21,183 nt of DNA from a virus (IMGVR_UViG_3300046517_000971:1-21183), one strand, 5' to 3'; numbered from the stretch's first letter, positions 9,199-16,156 are shown. Translations and numbers: made by a program. The notes: generated from the letters alone by a model not told the origin.

Positions 9199-10854
9199 CT
9201 ATAGCCTACAAGTCACGTAATCATCTTCAGGCGGTTCTTCGGCTCCCGTCTCGATTCCGTTCACAGTTCGTGCTTCTGTCATTACTGTACTATAAACCTT
9301 AGCAATAACACCCAACTTCGCACTCGACTGCGTGAGCGGCTCACACACTTCCAACCCAATACGTGCGCCCAACCCCTCACAGAACATCGGGTCCATGGTC
9401 GACACGTCGGTCACGTCCGCGACGAACCGGTACATGATCGGATCGGAATCACGGGTGACGATGAAAACGCTTTCCAGGTTCCAGTCCGTATAGGCGAGAC
9501 CTGACGGGGCACCCAGGAACGAAGCTGATCCAGCCTTCGGATCACGCGGTGCCTCACGCAGGAAGCCGGCCGGCAGCCGATAGACGTTCTTGGTCGACAA
9601 TTGCGACGACGGACCGGATCCGACCGGATAGGTCGTGCTGAACGCCGTCAGACCGACACCGCTTGGAAACGACGAGCCGCCGATCTGCGTCCACTCATCA
9701 TTGCCGCCGCCTTGCACGAACACCGTATCCCATGGCGACAGCGTTCCGGTATTGGTCCAGAACGCCGGTGAGAAGGTCGGATCGTGATTGAGGTTTCCAC
9801 CCGCGATCGAGGAATAGATCACGCCGTCCGAGCCGGTAGCGGTCGCAGCCGCACCATAAGTCGTGCCACTCGACCACTCGGCCACGAACGTAGTGGTCGG
9901 ATTGTTGCCGAGATTCAAATCTGTCAGGCTCATGTAGAACGTGCCGAGCGTGAGCGGCTTCCAGAATGTCGAAGCTGCCGCGTTCGGGAAATTGCCGGTG
10001 TTGTTGGCAAGGATCGACAGATACTCGATGCCACCGAACATCACGAAACTGCCGAGCGCATAGGTCGTGCTCTGCACCCACTCGTTGACGGGCGAAGACA
10101 GCGGCGGCACCAGCGTGCTGGTCGACGGCACGGACTGCGACTGCAGGATCAGCGTCGGCACGAGCTGCCAGAACGTCGCGCTCGTGGCCGGCGAATGGCC
10201 AATATTGCCGTTCTGCAGCGACGAATAGATCAGCCCGTCACTGTTCAGAACGGTCTGGCCCTGCGTATAGGTCGTACCACCAGCCCATGCCGGGAATACC
10301 CGCACTACCTGGTTCTTGAAATAGATGGTCGAAATCGACCACTCGTTCGGCAACGCCGGGTGGACCGCATTGCCGCTGACGAGCGACAGATAGGTATTGT
10401 AGGTACCGTTGCCGAGCAGCAGATAGACGACCTCACCCGAGAAGTAAGTTGTGCTGCCGTCGTACCGGCTGACCGTCAATGGGCCGAAATACGGCTCCCA
10501 GGCAAAGGCTGACAATTCCGGCTGCAGACCAAGATTGTCGCGGATCTTGGAGATCCAGAGATATCCGGTCTGGTCACTGACCACCGAACCCATGAAATAG
10601 GTGGTGAACGAGCTCCACAGCGATGGCACGAGCATCAGCGTGTTGGAGTCGATCGGCCGCAGAATGGCCTTGCGGATGGCAAATCGCCAGACATTGCGGC
10701 GCAGCTCAGCTTGCCGCAGCTTGTCATACACGAACGCCGTCCGTGTCGCCCGCTGGCTATTCTCGGCAAAGCCCTGGATGGGATCGAGCAAGGGTTGACC
10801 GCAATGGTCAAGAGCCCGATTGGCGATGTCGGTCGCGATCAGGAATGCGCTCAT
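9199..10854 (-). CDS. Tail tubular protein A (gp11-like) with inserted CBM-like modules
   Basis: This is the adaptor between portal and nozzle in a short-tailed virion. The N-terminus 'IANRALDHCGQPL' plus 'RTAFVYDKLRQAELRRNVWRFA' (residues 9-58) and the C-terminal part with 'YRLPAGFLREAPRDPK', 'YRFVADV' and the 'CEGLGARIGLEVCEPLTQS' helices (about 425-540) are the TTPA fold. The usual protein is about 200 residues; here it is 551 because residues ~79-366 contain five complete modules of ~42 residues, each with W-x4-TTYxxG....V, Y-x-S, a GN-x-G/N-x-P-like turn and a C-terminal FW or EW. The modules start near 79, 131, 189, 258 and 326, and half modules lie near 172 and 303. They resemble chitin/carbohydrate-binding modules of the CBM5/12 type. 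The ATG at 10854 is the only reasonable start and lacks a clear SD. Confidence 0.88.
   Translation of the reverse strand: MSAFLIATDIANRALDHCGQPLLDPIQGFAENSQRATRTAFVYDKLRQAELRRNVWRFAIRKAILRPIDSNTLMLVPSLWSSFTTYFMGSVVSDQTGYLWISKIRDNLGLQPELSAFAWEPYFGPLTVSRYDGSTTYFSGEVVYLLLGNGTYNTYLSLVSGNAVHPALPNEWSISTIYFKNQVVRVFPAWAGGTTYTQGQTVLNSDGLIYSSLQNGNIGHSPATSATFWQLVPTLILQSQSVPSTSTLVPPLSSPVNEWVQSTTYALGSFVMFGGIEYLSILANNTGNFPNAAASTFWKPLTLGTFYMSLTDLNLGNNPTTTFVAEWSSGTTYGAAATATGSDGVIYSSIAGGNLNHDPTFSPAFWTNTGTLSPWDTVFVQGGGNDEWTQIGGSSFPSGVGLTAFSTTYPVGSGPSSQLSTKNVYRLPAGFLREAPRDPKAGSASFLGAPSGLAYTDWNLESVFIVTRDSDPIMYRFVADVTDVSTMDPMFCEGLGARIGLEVCEPLTQSSAKLGVIAKVYSTVMTEARTVNGIETGAEEPPEDDYVTCRL
9757..10620 (-). repeat. 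Five inserted CBM5/12-like modules in TTPA
   Basis: The repeats share the order W-x(3,4)-T-T-Y, G-x-x-V, 'Y-x-S(L/I)', G-N-x-x-(H/N)-x-P and an end with F-W or E-W. The clearest are 'AWAGGTTYTQGQTV', 'EWVQSTTYALGSFV' and 'EWSSGTTYGAAATAT'. Carbohydrate binding is a family-level inference. The repeat itself is read directly from the translation. Confidence 0.75.
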
Positions 10855-10878
10855 AGTGTGTCATTACGGACACACTAT
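10853..10878 (-). promoter_or_regulatory. Perfect hairpin over the TTPA start codon
   Basis: Two perfect 10-bp arms (ATAGTGTGTC and its complement) flank a 6-nt loop. On the transcript the 3' arm runs into the start ATG (10854-10852), so the first two bases of the start codon are base-paired. No Shine-Dalgarno sequence is visible in the 38-nt gap between the repeat protein's stop and this ATG. It could control TTPA translation or mark a transcript-processing site. There is no T-run for intrinsic termination. Confidence 0.6.
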
Positions 10879-10892
10879 CGTACAGCAACGCA

Positions 10893-12107
10893 CTAGCGGT
10901 TCATCAGGCTGCCCACATTGGCTATGAACGGATAGGTGAAATCGACCGGCACGACCGGTGGCGGCAATGGTGCATCACCAGGTGGGTGCTGCAGCCACGA
11001 CATCAGCACGGTCGGATAGGGCGGGTTATACGGCGATCTGAAATCAAAGTTCATGGGCGGCGGCCGTACCGGCGCCGGCTGGAACTGAGCCTGGAAACCA
11101 GTAACCCAGGTCCGTAGCCCAACCGGATATTCAGGCCCCTGCGGCACCGGATAGCTGTAATTCGGCGGCGGCTTAGCGAACCGGATGGCATCGTTGATCC
11201 AGGTCCGCAATCTGACCGGATATTCGACATCATAGGCCAGCCGGTAATCGTAGCAAAACGGCGGCGCCGGCGAGATCGGCAGCGCCACGTTGACGAAGGT
11301 TCGCAGCCCAATCGGATAATCAGGCCCTTTCGGGACCGGATAGTCGTAGCAAAGCGGTGGGACCAGCAAGACCGGTGTCTTGACGGCCGCATTGAACCAG
11401 GTCCGCAGAGCAGTCGGATACTCGACCGTGCGCGGGACCGGATAGTCGTAATTGAATGGTGGTGGAGTTACGACAACCGGTGTCTGAACGGCCGCATTGA
11501 CCCACGTTCGCAGACTGTTCGGATATTCGACGGTGCGCGGCAAGCTCCAATCAAAGCCAAGCGGCGGCATCGACGGTGCCGACTGGAACTGCACCACCTG
11601 ATTGACCAGGGTGCGCAGACTGACCGGATATTCAGTCTCGCGCGGCAGCGGGTAATTGTAGTTGAACGGCGGAATTGGCGAGATCGGCAACGACACGTTG
11701 ACGAACGTGCGCAACGCCGTGGGATACTCGATCGTTCTAGCTGGCGACGTGTCGTAATAGCTGATCGGTGGCCGCGGTGAGATGGGCAACGAAACGTTGA
11801 CCCAGGTCCGCAATTGCACCGGATAGTCGACCTGACGCGCAAGCGAGAAATCAATGTTAGAAATCGGCTTGACCACAGCCGCCGCAAACATCGGCGTCTG
11901 TATCCACGTCCGCATCGCGGTGGGATATTCGACGGTGCGTGGAACCGGGTATTCGACAGGCCGGACCGGATTGACGACAGCCGGCGTGGCATAGAGCGCG
12001 GCATTGTAAGGGATATTCGTATCAATGAGATACGACGGCCCCTGCAGCCGCATGAAGATAGGCGACCGCGTAACGAGATTGGAGAGCTGGGTTAGAAGAA
12101 GCGACAC
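10893..12107 (-). CDS. YPxxLRTW tandem-repeat protein
   Basis: A 404-residue protein, nearly all of it about ten tandem copies of a 31-37-residue unit from residue ~56 to ~385. Each unit has a core '(E/D)YPxxLRT(W/F)' followed by a short hydrophobic stretch, a Pro-rich linker and an aromatic 'YDYPVPR'-type end. Cores occur at residues 60, 94, 127, 159, 194, 229, 263, 295, 326 and 363; the last copy is degenerate (PYPTVLMSW). No membrane segment, signal peptide or catalytic motif is visible. The start is GTG at 12107, preceded by GGGAGAG. It lies directly before the TTPA gene, so it may be a virion or tail component, perhaps an elongated or solenoid-like protein. I have an unverified impression of similar repeats in hypothetical proteins of other uncultured phages, and I do not assign a function. 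Confidence 0.85.
   Translation of the reverse strand: MSLLLTQLSNLVTRSPIFMRLQGPSYLIDTNIPYNAALYATPAVVNPVRPVEYPVPRTVEYPTAMRTWIQTPMFAAAVVKPISNIDFSLARQVDYPVQLRTWVNVSLPISPRPPISYYDTSPARTIEYPTALRTFVNVSLPISPIPPFNYNYPLPRETEYPVSLRTLVNQVVQFQSAPSMPPLGFDWSLPRTVEYPNSLRTWVNAAVQTPVVVTPPPFNYDYPVPRTVEYPTALRTWFNAAVKTPVLLVPPLCYDYPVPKGPDYPIGLRTFVNVALPISPAPPFCYDYRLAYDVEYPVRLRTWINDAIRFAKPPPNYSYPVPQGPEYPVGLRTWVTGFQAQFQPAPVRPPPMNFDFRSPYNPPYPTVLMSWLQHPPGDAPLPPPVVPVDFTYPFIANVGSLMNR
10955..11954 (-). repeat. Coding tandem repeats, ~93-111 bp period, about 10 units
   Basis: DNA encoding the YPxxLRTW units of the 404-residue protein. The successive core spacings are 34, 33, 32, 35, 35, 34, 32, 31 and 37 codons. Copies are clearly diverged at the DNA level. 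A subset shares nearly the same block, for example three copies around the 'NVxLPISP' linker. The array is in frame throughout, which fits old in-frame duplications followed by divergence rather than recent slippage. Confidence 0.85.
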
Positions 12108-12124
12108 CTAGCTCTCCCAAAGCA

Positions 12125-12415
12125 TTAGCCAGAAGCGAACAGAAGTTCTACAGCCAGCCCTAACGCCCCTTGTGCCGTTCTTGGCGGAGAATCAAAGGTC
12201 CAGGTTACTTTTTTTCCTGACAAGGTTGTCGTAAATGGGATTAAATTATCATTACTGTCTGTAGCCGATCCTCCACTCGCACTGAAGATTACCTGTGGGG
12301 ATGGATTGGCTACAGGAGTTGCCCGAATATCCTCCGTAAAATCAATGGTGACAGAAGTCAAAACACCGTCAAAAACAACTACGCGGGTGAATGGAAACTT
12401 TTCACGAACTGCCAT
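12125..12415 (-). CDS. Small beta-rich phage protein (unknown)
   Basis: A 96-residue protein starting MAVREKFPFTRVVVFDG. It has alternating strands through 'VTIDFTEDI', 'PQVIFSAS' and 'KKVTWTFD', so it is probably one compact beta domain. The longer frame starting at 12475 overlaps the previous gene and is rejected. The start is set by a perfect AGGAGG. It could be a neck or tail accessory protein, given that the tail genes follow. No family is recognised. Confidence 0.6.
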   Translation of the reverse strand: MAVREKFPFTRVVVFDGVLTSVTIDFTEDIRATPVANPSPQVIFSASGGSATDSNDNLIPFTTTLSGKKVTWTFDSPPRTAQGALGLAVELLFASG

Positions 12416-12420
12416 CATTT

Positions 12421-12426
12421 CCTCCT
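12421..12426 (-). promoter_or_regulatory. AGGAGG ribosome binding site that decides a start
   Basis: A perfect AGGAGG follows the previous TAA. The next gene has two adjacent ATGs: the first is only 2 nt from the SD, the second (12415) is 5 nt away. Spacing favours the second. Confidence 0.6.
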
Positions 12427-13095
12427 TTAGTAAACCGAAGTTGGAACCTCTGCCCAAGACACGTCGAGATACCATGCCACACCGAAGGTCGTCACGTTCA
12501 GCACGCGGCTCTCGATGATAAATCCCTCGTTCAGGGCCATCACAAGTGGATGCGTTCCGTTCACATCATCAACAGCATCATAAGGACCCCAAGTAGAGGG
12601 CTGATTAGTAGAAACGGCTGTATTGACGAGAAATGGAAATGTCGCCAATGCATTCGCGTCCTTCGTCAGAGTTCCACCCGTCATACCAGCCGCCGCACCA
12701 GCAAGTGTCAAATGCCGAACGGCTGCACCGCCTGGATAGGCGGCCATTCCAGTTGTTTTCTTCACAGACGATGTTGGGGTGACGGTATTCGTCGTATCAA
12801 CCGCCGTAAATCCAGTAACCTTAAAAAGGTCAACCGAGTTCTCTTGCGCCGTACCAGCGGCAATCTGCATAATACGAATAGTCATGCGCGTAAGAACAAG
12901 AAGATTGCTTGCCGTATTGCGGATTTCAAAAAGTCTAGAGTTCGCGGCCTGAACAGAGGTCGAAACAATGCGAACCGACGTTCGGTAGTGACCGAGTGCG
13001 CCATACTCTAACGCCTTTTGTGTCACATTCATTGCACGAAGGGTTGCGCCAACTTCGGAAACAACGCCACTATTTCCCTGCACCTGAATAGCCAT
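12427..13095 (-). CDS. Beta-rich virion structural protein (unknown)
   Basis: A 222-residue protein beginning MAIQVQGNSGVVSEVG. Strand-rich with a Gly/Ala/Thr centre ('AAVRHLTLAGAAAGMTGGTL') and a C-terminal half reminiscent of phage structural proteins ('EGFIIESRVLNV', 'WYLDVSWAEVP'). A protein of this length and start ('MAIQVQ...G...EV') commonly accompanies short-tailed phage accessory genes and could be a head decoration or tail-spike-base component. The ATG at 13095 has TTAGGAGAG upstream. Its TAA directly precedes the AGGAGG of the next gene. Confidence 0.65.
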   Translation of the reverse strand: MAIQVQGNSGVVSEVGATLRAMNVTQKALEYGALGHYRTSVRIVSTSVQAANSRLFEIRNTASNLLVLTRMTIRIMQIAAGTAQENSVDLFKVTGFTAVDTTNTVTPTSSVKKTTGMAAYPGGAAVRHLTLAGAAAGMTGGTLTKDANALATFPFLVNTAVSTNQPSTWGPYDAVDDVNGTHPLVMALNEGFIIESRVLNVTTFGVAWYLDVSWAEVPTSVY

Positions 13096-13104
13096 GTTTC
13101 TCTC

Positions 13105-13413
13105 CTAATTCCAAACCCAGGCAACTGACCATTGCCCATATGGCATTGGACCGGCACCGACTGGTGAGGGCTCCTCATCTTGAGCCACCGCATAGATCGT
13201 GAATCCCGTCCCTGGCACGATATTCCCGGCCATGATTCGCGGTCCATCCGCGACATGCTCATCGGCGCTGTGATCACCCGTTGCCGTTGGGACAAGCCAT
13301 GCCTCGACCAGCGAATTCGCCACAATCCCGGTCTGCCCCGTCACTAGTACAGTCGTATCGCTGGAGCCAGGAAAGCCCCCGAAATTCACCGTCGCCGTCC
13401 CAGTCGCACCCAT
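13105..13413 (-). CDS. Conserved small structural protein (unknown)
   Basis: A 102-residue protein beginning MGATGTATVNFGGFPGSSD, with 'VEAWLVPTATGDHSADEHVADGP' in the middle and 'GFTIYAV' plus 'GQWSVAWVWN' at the end. This combination (AxTATVDFG-type start, 'EAW..P..T.DHS.DEH' block and C-terminal W-x-V-x-W) recurs in small proteins of phage tail or head regions that I know as uncharacterised. It is beta-rich. I use the ATG at 13413; GTG at 13416 is an alternative. Its stop TAG is embedded in the next gene's SD (TTAGGAGAG). Confidence 0.7.
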   Translation of the reverse strand: MGATGTATVNFGGFPGSSDTTVLVTGQTGIVANSLVEAWLVPTATGDHSADEHVADGPRIMAGNIVPGTGFTIYAVAQDEEPSPVGAGPMPYGQWSVAWVWN

Positions 13414-13417
13414 CACA

Positions 13418-13513
13418 CTACCCGTCGATCGCCCTCTTTATTGCCAAGATTACCAAAAGAACGAATGGCAACGCCAACCACATAAGACACACTGCAATGA
13501 TAATAGTCTCCAT
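13418..13513 (-). CDS. 31-aa single-membrane-helix peptide
   Basis: A short gene fills the otherwise empty space between the zinc-ribbon gene and the next one. The ATG at 13513 overlaps the zinc-ribbon stop by one base (GTGATGG) with TGAGG 5 nt upstream. The frame closes with TAG at 13418, one base before the next gene's GTG. The peptide reads METIIIAVCLMWLALPFVLL in its first 20 residues, then five more apolar residues and a basic end (KRAIDG). It is a single uninterrupted membrane helix with a positive C-terminal side. It might be a tiny membrane-active protein such as a holin-type or accessory peptide, but nothing beyond topology supports that. Confidence 0.6.
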   Translation of the reverse strand: METIIIAVCLMWLALPFVLLVILAIKRAIDG

Positions 13514-13863
13514 CACGGCCTCAGTATCTTCATCGGATCGAACGCCTTGCCCGTGGCCTCACAATCCTTCGCGATGTCAACCAACTTGTCGAACGGCACA
13601 TGCACGTAGCCGGGTTTACTCATGTTGAACGCACAGACATCGCAGATATAGTGGTTGCAGTAGATGCAATGATTGCGCGCCCGCACCCGGTCAGGATTCA
13701 TCACCACGACAGCCTTGCAATGCGAGCAGGTCTGCGTATCGGCCTCGAAGGTATGTCCTTCCCGACATAGGAATGGGTCATAACCGGCCCGCACCGCAAC
13801 GTCCTCAGGCAGGCCCGGCGAGGCCCGATGGTCGACGAGCAGATATCCTGGTTTCTTCAACAT
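13513..13863 (-). CDS. Zinc-ribbon phage protein
   Basis: A 116-residue protein beginning MLKKPGYLLVDHRASPG. It has the metal-site series 'FLCREGHTFEADTQTCSHC', then 'NHCIYCNHYICDVCA', that is two C-x2-C knuckles and a further C-x2-C, giving enough ligands for one or two zinc ions. The N-terminal 'GYLLVDHRASPGLPE' and this ribbon form a pattern that recurs as a small conserved protein in the structural gene clusters of many phages. Its role there is unknown to me. The frame extends upstream for 60 codons, but that part overlaps the previous gene. The ATG at 13863 overlaps its stop (TGATG). It is followed by the tiny membrane peptide gene. Confidence 0.8.
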   Translation of the reverse strand: MLKKPGYLLVDHRASPGLPEDVAVRAGYDPFLCREGHTFEADTQTCSHCKAVVVMNPDRVRARNHCIYCNHYICDVCAFNMSKPGYVHVPFDKLVDIAKDCEATGKAFDPMKILRP

Positions 13864-14639
13864 CACATCACCATTGCGCCCATGAGTTGCGGTAGCGGCG
13901 TCACTTGTTGCTGCATCGGCGAACCTGTCCACGTCCTCCCCTGTACTGGATAGACCGTCTCTTTTCCATATGGCCATTCTGGTTGCGGTGGAACAGGATT
14001 CAATACTGGTGCCGACATGAACGTCGCCACCAGCATTGACCAATTCTCGCCAGGTCCTGACGTAGTGCCCGTTCCATGAATTGATGTATTCGCGCTAAGA
14101 ACCTGCTCCTCGCCCAATGCGCCCAGAGTACTGATGGCCAGATGAGTCCAGTTTCCAGTAGGCGTAGTCGTGAAGACGTTGCTATCGCCACCGTAGGCAA
14201 TCGCGGCCTCGGCAGAATCCGATAATGTGCCAGTAGGTCCGCTATCCGCATTCAATCCAGTCCCGGTGGCACTCGACGTTTTATCCACAATAGGGTTGGC
14301 AATGCCGGCTATCTCCCAGATGAACAGGTCACCGTAGGCGGGATTATTGCCACCAGAATAGGTAATTGTGACACTGGTGGCGCCTGCTGTGGGGACCGGA
14401 ATATACGCGCACCAGTAGCGTGCTGGAATTCCCGGAGCATCTGTCGGATTGATAATGATAGATGCGGCGACGTTGCCGCTGTCTTTGACCGAGATATTTG
14501 TCGAAACCCCAGCGGCGTCGTCGAACTCGCCGGCCATAGCCAGAAACGAGCCAGCAGTCATCGCAGTAATGTTGACGGTTAAAGAGGCTTGTGCAGCACC
14601 GAAAGCACCGTTTGTGCGCTGGACGAAGCTGATGGCCAT
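13863..14639 (-). CDS. Beta-sandwich virion protein with YPVQGRTW tail
   Basis: A 258-residue protein. Residues 1-210 are rich in Thr, Ser, Gly and Ala with alternating strands ('MAISFVQRTNGAFG', 'GATSVTITYSGGNNPAYGDL', 'WSMLVATFM'), like the Ig-like or jelly-roll decoration proteins of phages. After that a Pro-rich linker leads to a short tail with 'YGKETVYPVQGRTW' (about 224-237), the same YPxxxRTW core that is repeated ten times in the 404-residue protein downstream. The ATG has TAGGG upstream. Its stop overlaps the next ATG by one base. It is probably a surface or tail-associated protein. Function is inferred. Confidence 0.65.
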   Translation of the reverse strand: MAISFVQRTNGAFGAAQASLTVNITAMTAGSFLAMAGEFDDAAGVSTNISVKDSGNVAASIIINPTDAPGIPARYWCAYIPVPTAGATSVTITYSGGNNPAYGDLFIWEIAGIANPIVDKTSSATGTGLNADSGPTGTLSDSAEAAIAYGGDSNVFTTTPTGNWTHLAISTLGALGEEQVLSANTSIHGTGTTSGPGENWSMLVATFMSAPVLNPVPPQPEWPYGKETVYPVQGRTWTGSPMQQQVTPLPQLMGAMVM

Positions 14640-14651
14640 TTGCCAACCCTA

Positions 14652-15020
14652 TTAGCTGGCAGGCTCTCGAATGAAGGAATTGAACGACGACGCAATTGCA
14701 AGATCAATATGGGCATCCGTCACCAGTGCCTGCTGGGTCGCGCGATTGCCGCTCGTCAACACCACAGTTCCGGCGGCCGTTGCATCGTTGATGACGTTTG
14801 TGTCATTGGCTACTGTATTTGAAAACAACGCCACCCAATTTGGCGATCCATTTGGGCTACTTAGAACGCGCGCACAAAAATCTGCACGTTCTCGATGAAA
14901 AGCTATCGCCCAGCCCTCATTGCTGACGTTGACGCAAGCCAACGTCAATGATGCCTGCACGCGGTTCTGAAACGTAATCTCCTGCGAAAGCTGATAGCTG
15001 TCGCTGTGCGTGACTGCCAC
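14652..15020 (-). CDS. Hypothetical phage protein (GTG start)
   Basis: A 122-residue mixed alpha/beta protein beginning (M)AVTHSDSYQLSQE. I chose GTG at 15020 because TTTAGGAG lies 6 nt upstream and no in-frame ATG is near. The nearby ATG at 15022 is out of frame. There are Cys at positions 29 and 49 and no recognisable motif. It sits between two structural-type genes and is probably a virion or assembly component. Confidence 0.6.
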   Translation of the reverse strand: MAVTHSDSYQLSQEITFQNRVQASLTLACVNVSNEGWAIAFHRERADFCARVLSSPNGSPNWVALFSNTVANDTNVINDATAAGTVVLTSGNRATQQALVTDAHIDLAIASSFNSFIREPAS

Positions 15021-15029
15021 ATCGGACTC

Positions 15030-15539
15030 CTAAAGAGGCTCGTAAACGATGTGCGCACTGATGGCATTGGACGAGCCACCGGTGAACTGCGAATAAACGC
15101 TCTCGCCCAGCGATGCCGTATTGCCGATCTGAGCCCATTCCTCGCCGCGCGGAACTTGCCAGCGGAAGATGCCCCCAAAGGCATTGAAATTGAGCTCAAG
15201 CTTGGTGTCGCTGGTGACCGCCGAACGTTGCGGACCGGCCGCGGCCGCCACGAAGGTCACTGGCGGTGCTGCCAGCGCAGCCGTGGACGGATGCTTCGGA
15301 CCGTCACTGTTGGGAGCCGCAAGTGCGGTCGGCGTTGTCTCGACAGTCGAGACCCTGGCCAGCTGCATGATCATGGCACCGGACGTACCGGCAAGGCCCA
15401 TGCCGGCAACCTCGCTGATATTGATCAACTGCGTGCCCGAGCCGCCCTTGATCGCCATGTAGGTGGCGTTCGTGAGCGCGCCCGTGTCCGCCTGAGCGGT
15501 CGGGGTGAAGTTGGGAGCGTGGAAGACTCTCTGTGCCAT
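15030..15539 (-). CDS. Probable virion protein, beta-rich (unknown)
   Basis: A 169-residue protein starting MAQRVFHAPNFTPTAQ. The centre is Ala/Pro-rich low complexity (about residues 70-100). The C-terminal block has 'GGIFRWQVPRGEEWAQIG' and ends with 'AISAHIVYEPL', a strand pattern I associate with small phage structural proteins. The ATG at 15539 is preceded by TAGGAG, whose TAG is the previous stop. It is likely a head or tail accessory protein. The assignment is by context only. Confidence 0.65.
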   Translation of the reverse strand: MAQRVFHAPNFTPTAQADTGALTNATYMAIKGGSGTQLINISEVAGMGLAGTSGAMIMQLARVSTVETTPTALAAPNSDGPKHPSTAALAAPPVTFVAAAAGPQRSAVTSDTKLELNFNAFGGIFRWQVPRGEEWAQIGNTASLGESVYSQFTGGSSNAISAHIVYEPL

Positions 15540-15548
15540 GGCTGGCTC

Positions 15549-15827
15549 CTATTCCGTCAACTTCCGCAGCTTTGCGATATGCTCGTCGAGCGCATCCTGC
15601 TTGGACTGGACAGCAGCCTGCTGCTGTGCCAATTGCGCCTGCTGATCTGCAATCGCCGCCTGCATCGTCTTCAGCGCAGTATTCTGGCCTATAACGTCCT
15701 CAAGCAACGCCTTGACCTGTGCGATGAAGTCGGCCGGCGTCTCGTGCAGCATGGTCACGATCTTGAGCAGCGCCGCCATGTTGTCGACGGCGGCCGGACC
15801 GGTTGCTCCCAGGCTTCCAAAGCTCAT
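15549..15827 (-). CDS. Small coiled-coil phage protein
   Basis: A 92-residue protein. A Gly/Ala N-terminus is followed by a helix 'NMAALLKIVTMLHETPADFIAQVKALL' (split here by TP) and then a Gln-rich segment (IADQQAQLAQQQAAVQSKQ) that should form a coiled coil to the C-terminus. The coiled coil suggests oligomerisation, for instance a tail or neck fibre joint or a chaperone-like role. The ATG at 15827 has TAGGGA, built on the previous stop codon, 5-8 nt upstream. No specific family is recognised. Confidence 0.6.
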   Translation of the reverse strand: MSFGSLGATGPAAVDNMAALLKIVTMLHETPADFIAQVKALLEDVIGQNTALKTMQAAIADQQAQLAQQQAAVQSKQDALDEHIAKLRKLTE

Positions 15828-15835
15828 GACCGTCC

Positions 15836-16156
15836 CTATGTGCTCAGTATCGCCGCAACCCTGAAACCACCACCCAATGGTACAGCGACATATTCAGTCT
15901 GACCTGCCGCCAGGCGCGAACTCATTCCGGCCCCGATCGCAACAGCGGTCGGATTGGTATCGATCTCGTAGCAGCAGATCGTATCGGTATGCAGCCGCAC
16001 GAACCGGGTCTTGGCATTGAACACGGCACCCTGCGTAGTAGCGCCGGCATTGCCTACGCCGTAGGACGCAAGTTTCGGCCCCAACGGCATCTGTCCGACC
16101 CTTCCGGCTGGACCGACCGCGATCTCGGCATATTCCGTGACGTTGAGGAATGCCAT
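15836..16156 (-). CDS. Small beta-rich structural protein (unknown)
   Basis: A 106-residue protein beginning MAFLNVTEYAEIAVG. It has alternating strand pattern, 'TRFVRLHTDTICCYEI' in the centre, and 'YVAVPLGGGFRVAAI' at the C-terminus. Small proteins of this appearance sit among the head/tail accessory genes of many uncultured phages. The ATG follows the previous stop by 7 nt, with a weak GTAGGG upstream. It is probably a virion component. The exact part is not identifiable. Confidence 0.6.
   Translation of the reverse strand: MAFLNVTEYAEIAVGPAGRVGQMPLGPKLASYGVGNAGATTQGAVFNAKTRFVRLHTDTICCYEIDTNPTAVAIGAGMSSRLAAGQTEYVAVPLGGGFRVAAILST

Noticed and set aside
10853-10878. Intrinsic terminator before TTPA
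   Set aside because: The stem is perfect but AT/GC mixed, no T-run follows on the minus strand, and the arm overlaps the start codon of the next gene.
10955-11954. CRISPR array or direct-repeat origin
   Set aside because: The ~100-bp period is coding, in frame and diverged, with no identical short repeats separated by unique spacers.
13418-13513. Firm holin call for the 31-aa peptide
   Set aside because: Only one membrane helix and no neighbouring endolysin or spanin in the window. The topology alone cannot assign a lysis role.
13513-14043. Upstream-extended starts (14043, also 16520, 12475 and 20137) for four minus-strand genes
   Set aside because: Each extension overlaps the previous gene by 60-180 bp, while an internal ATG has a one-base overlap or a perfect SD. 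The extensions read as shadow sequence.
15006-15902. Plus-strand frame of 298 codons
   Set aside because: It runs antisense across three well-supported minus-strand genes with SDs, and its translation is Arg/Cys/Leu-rich without structure.
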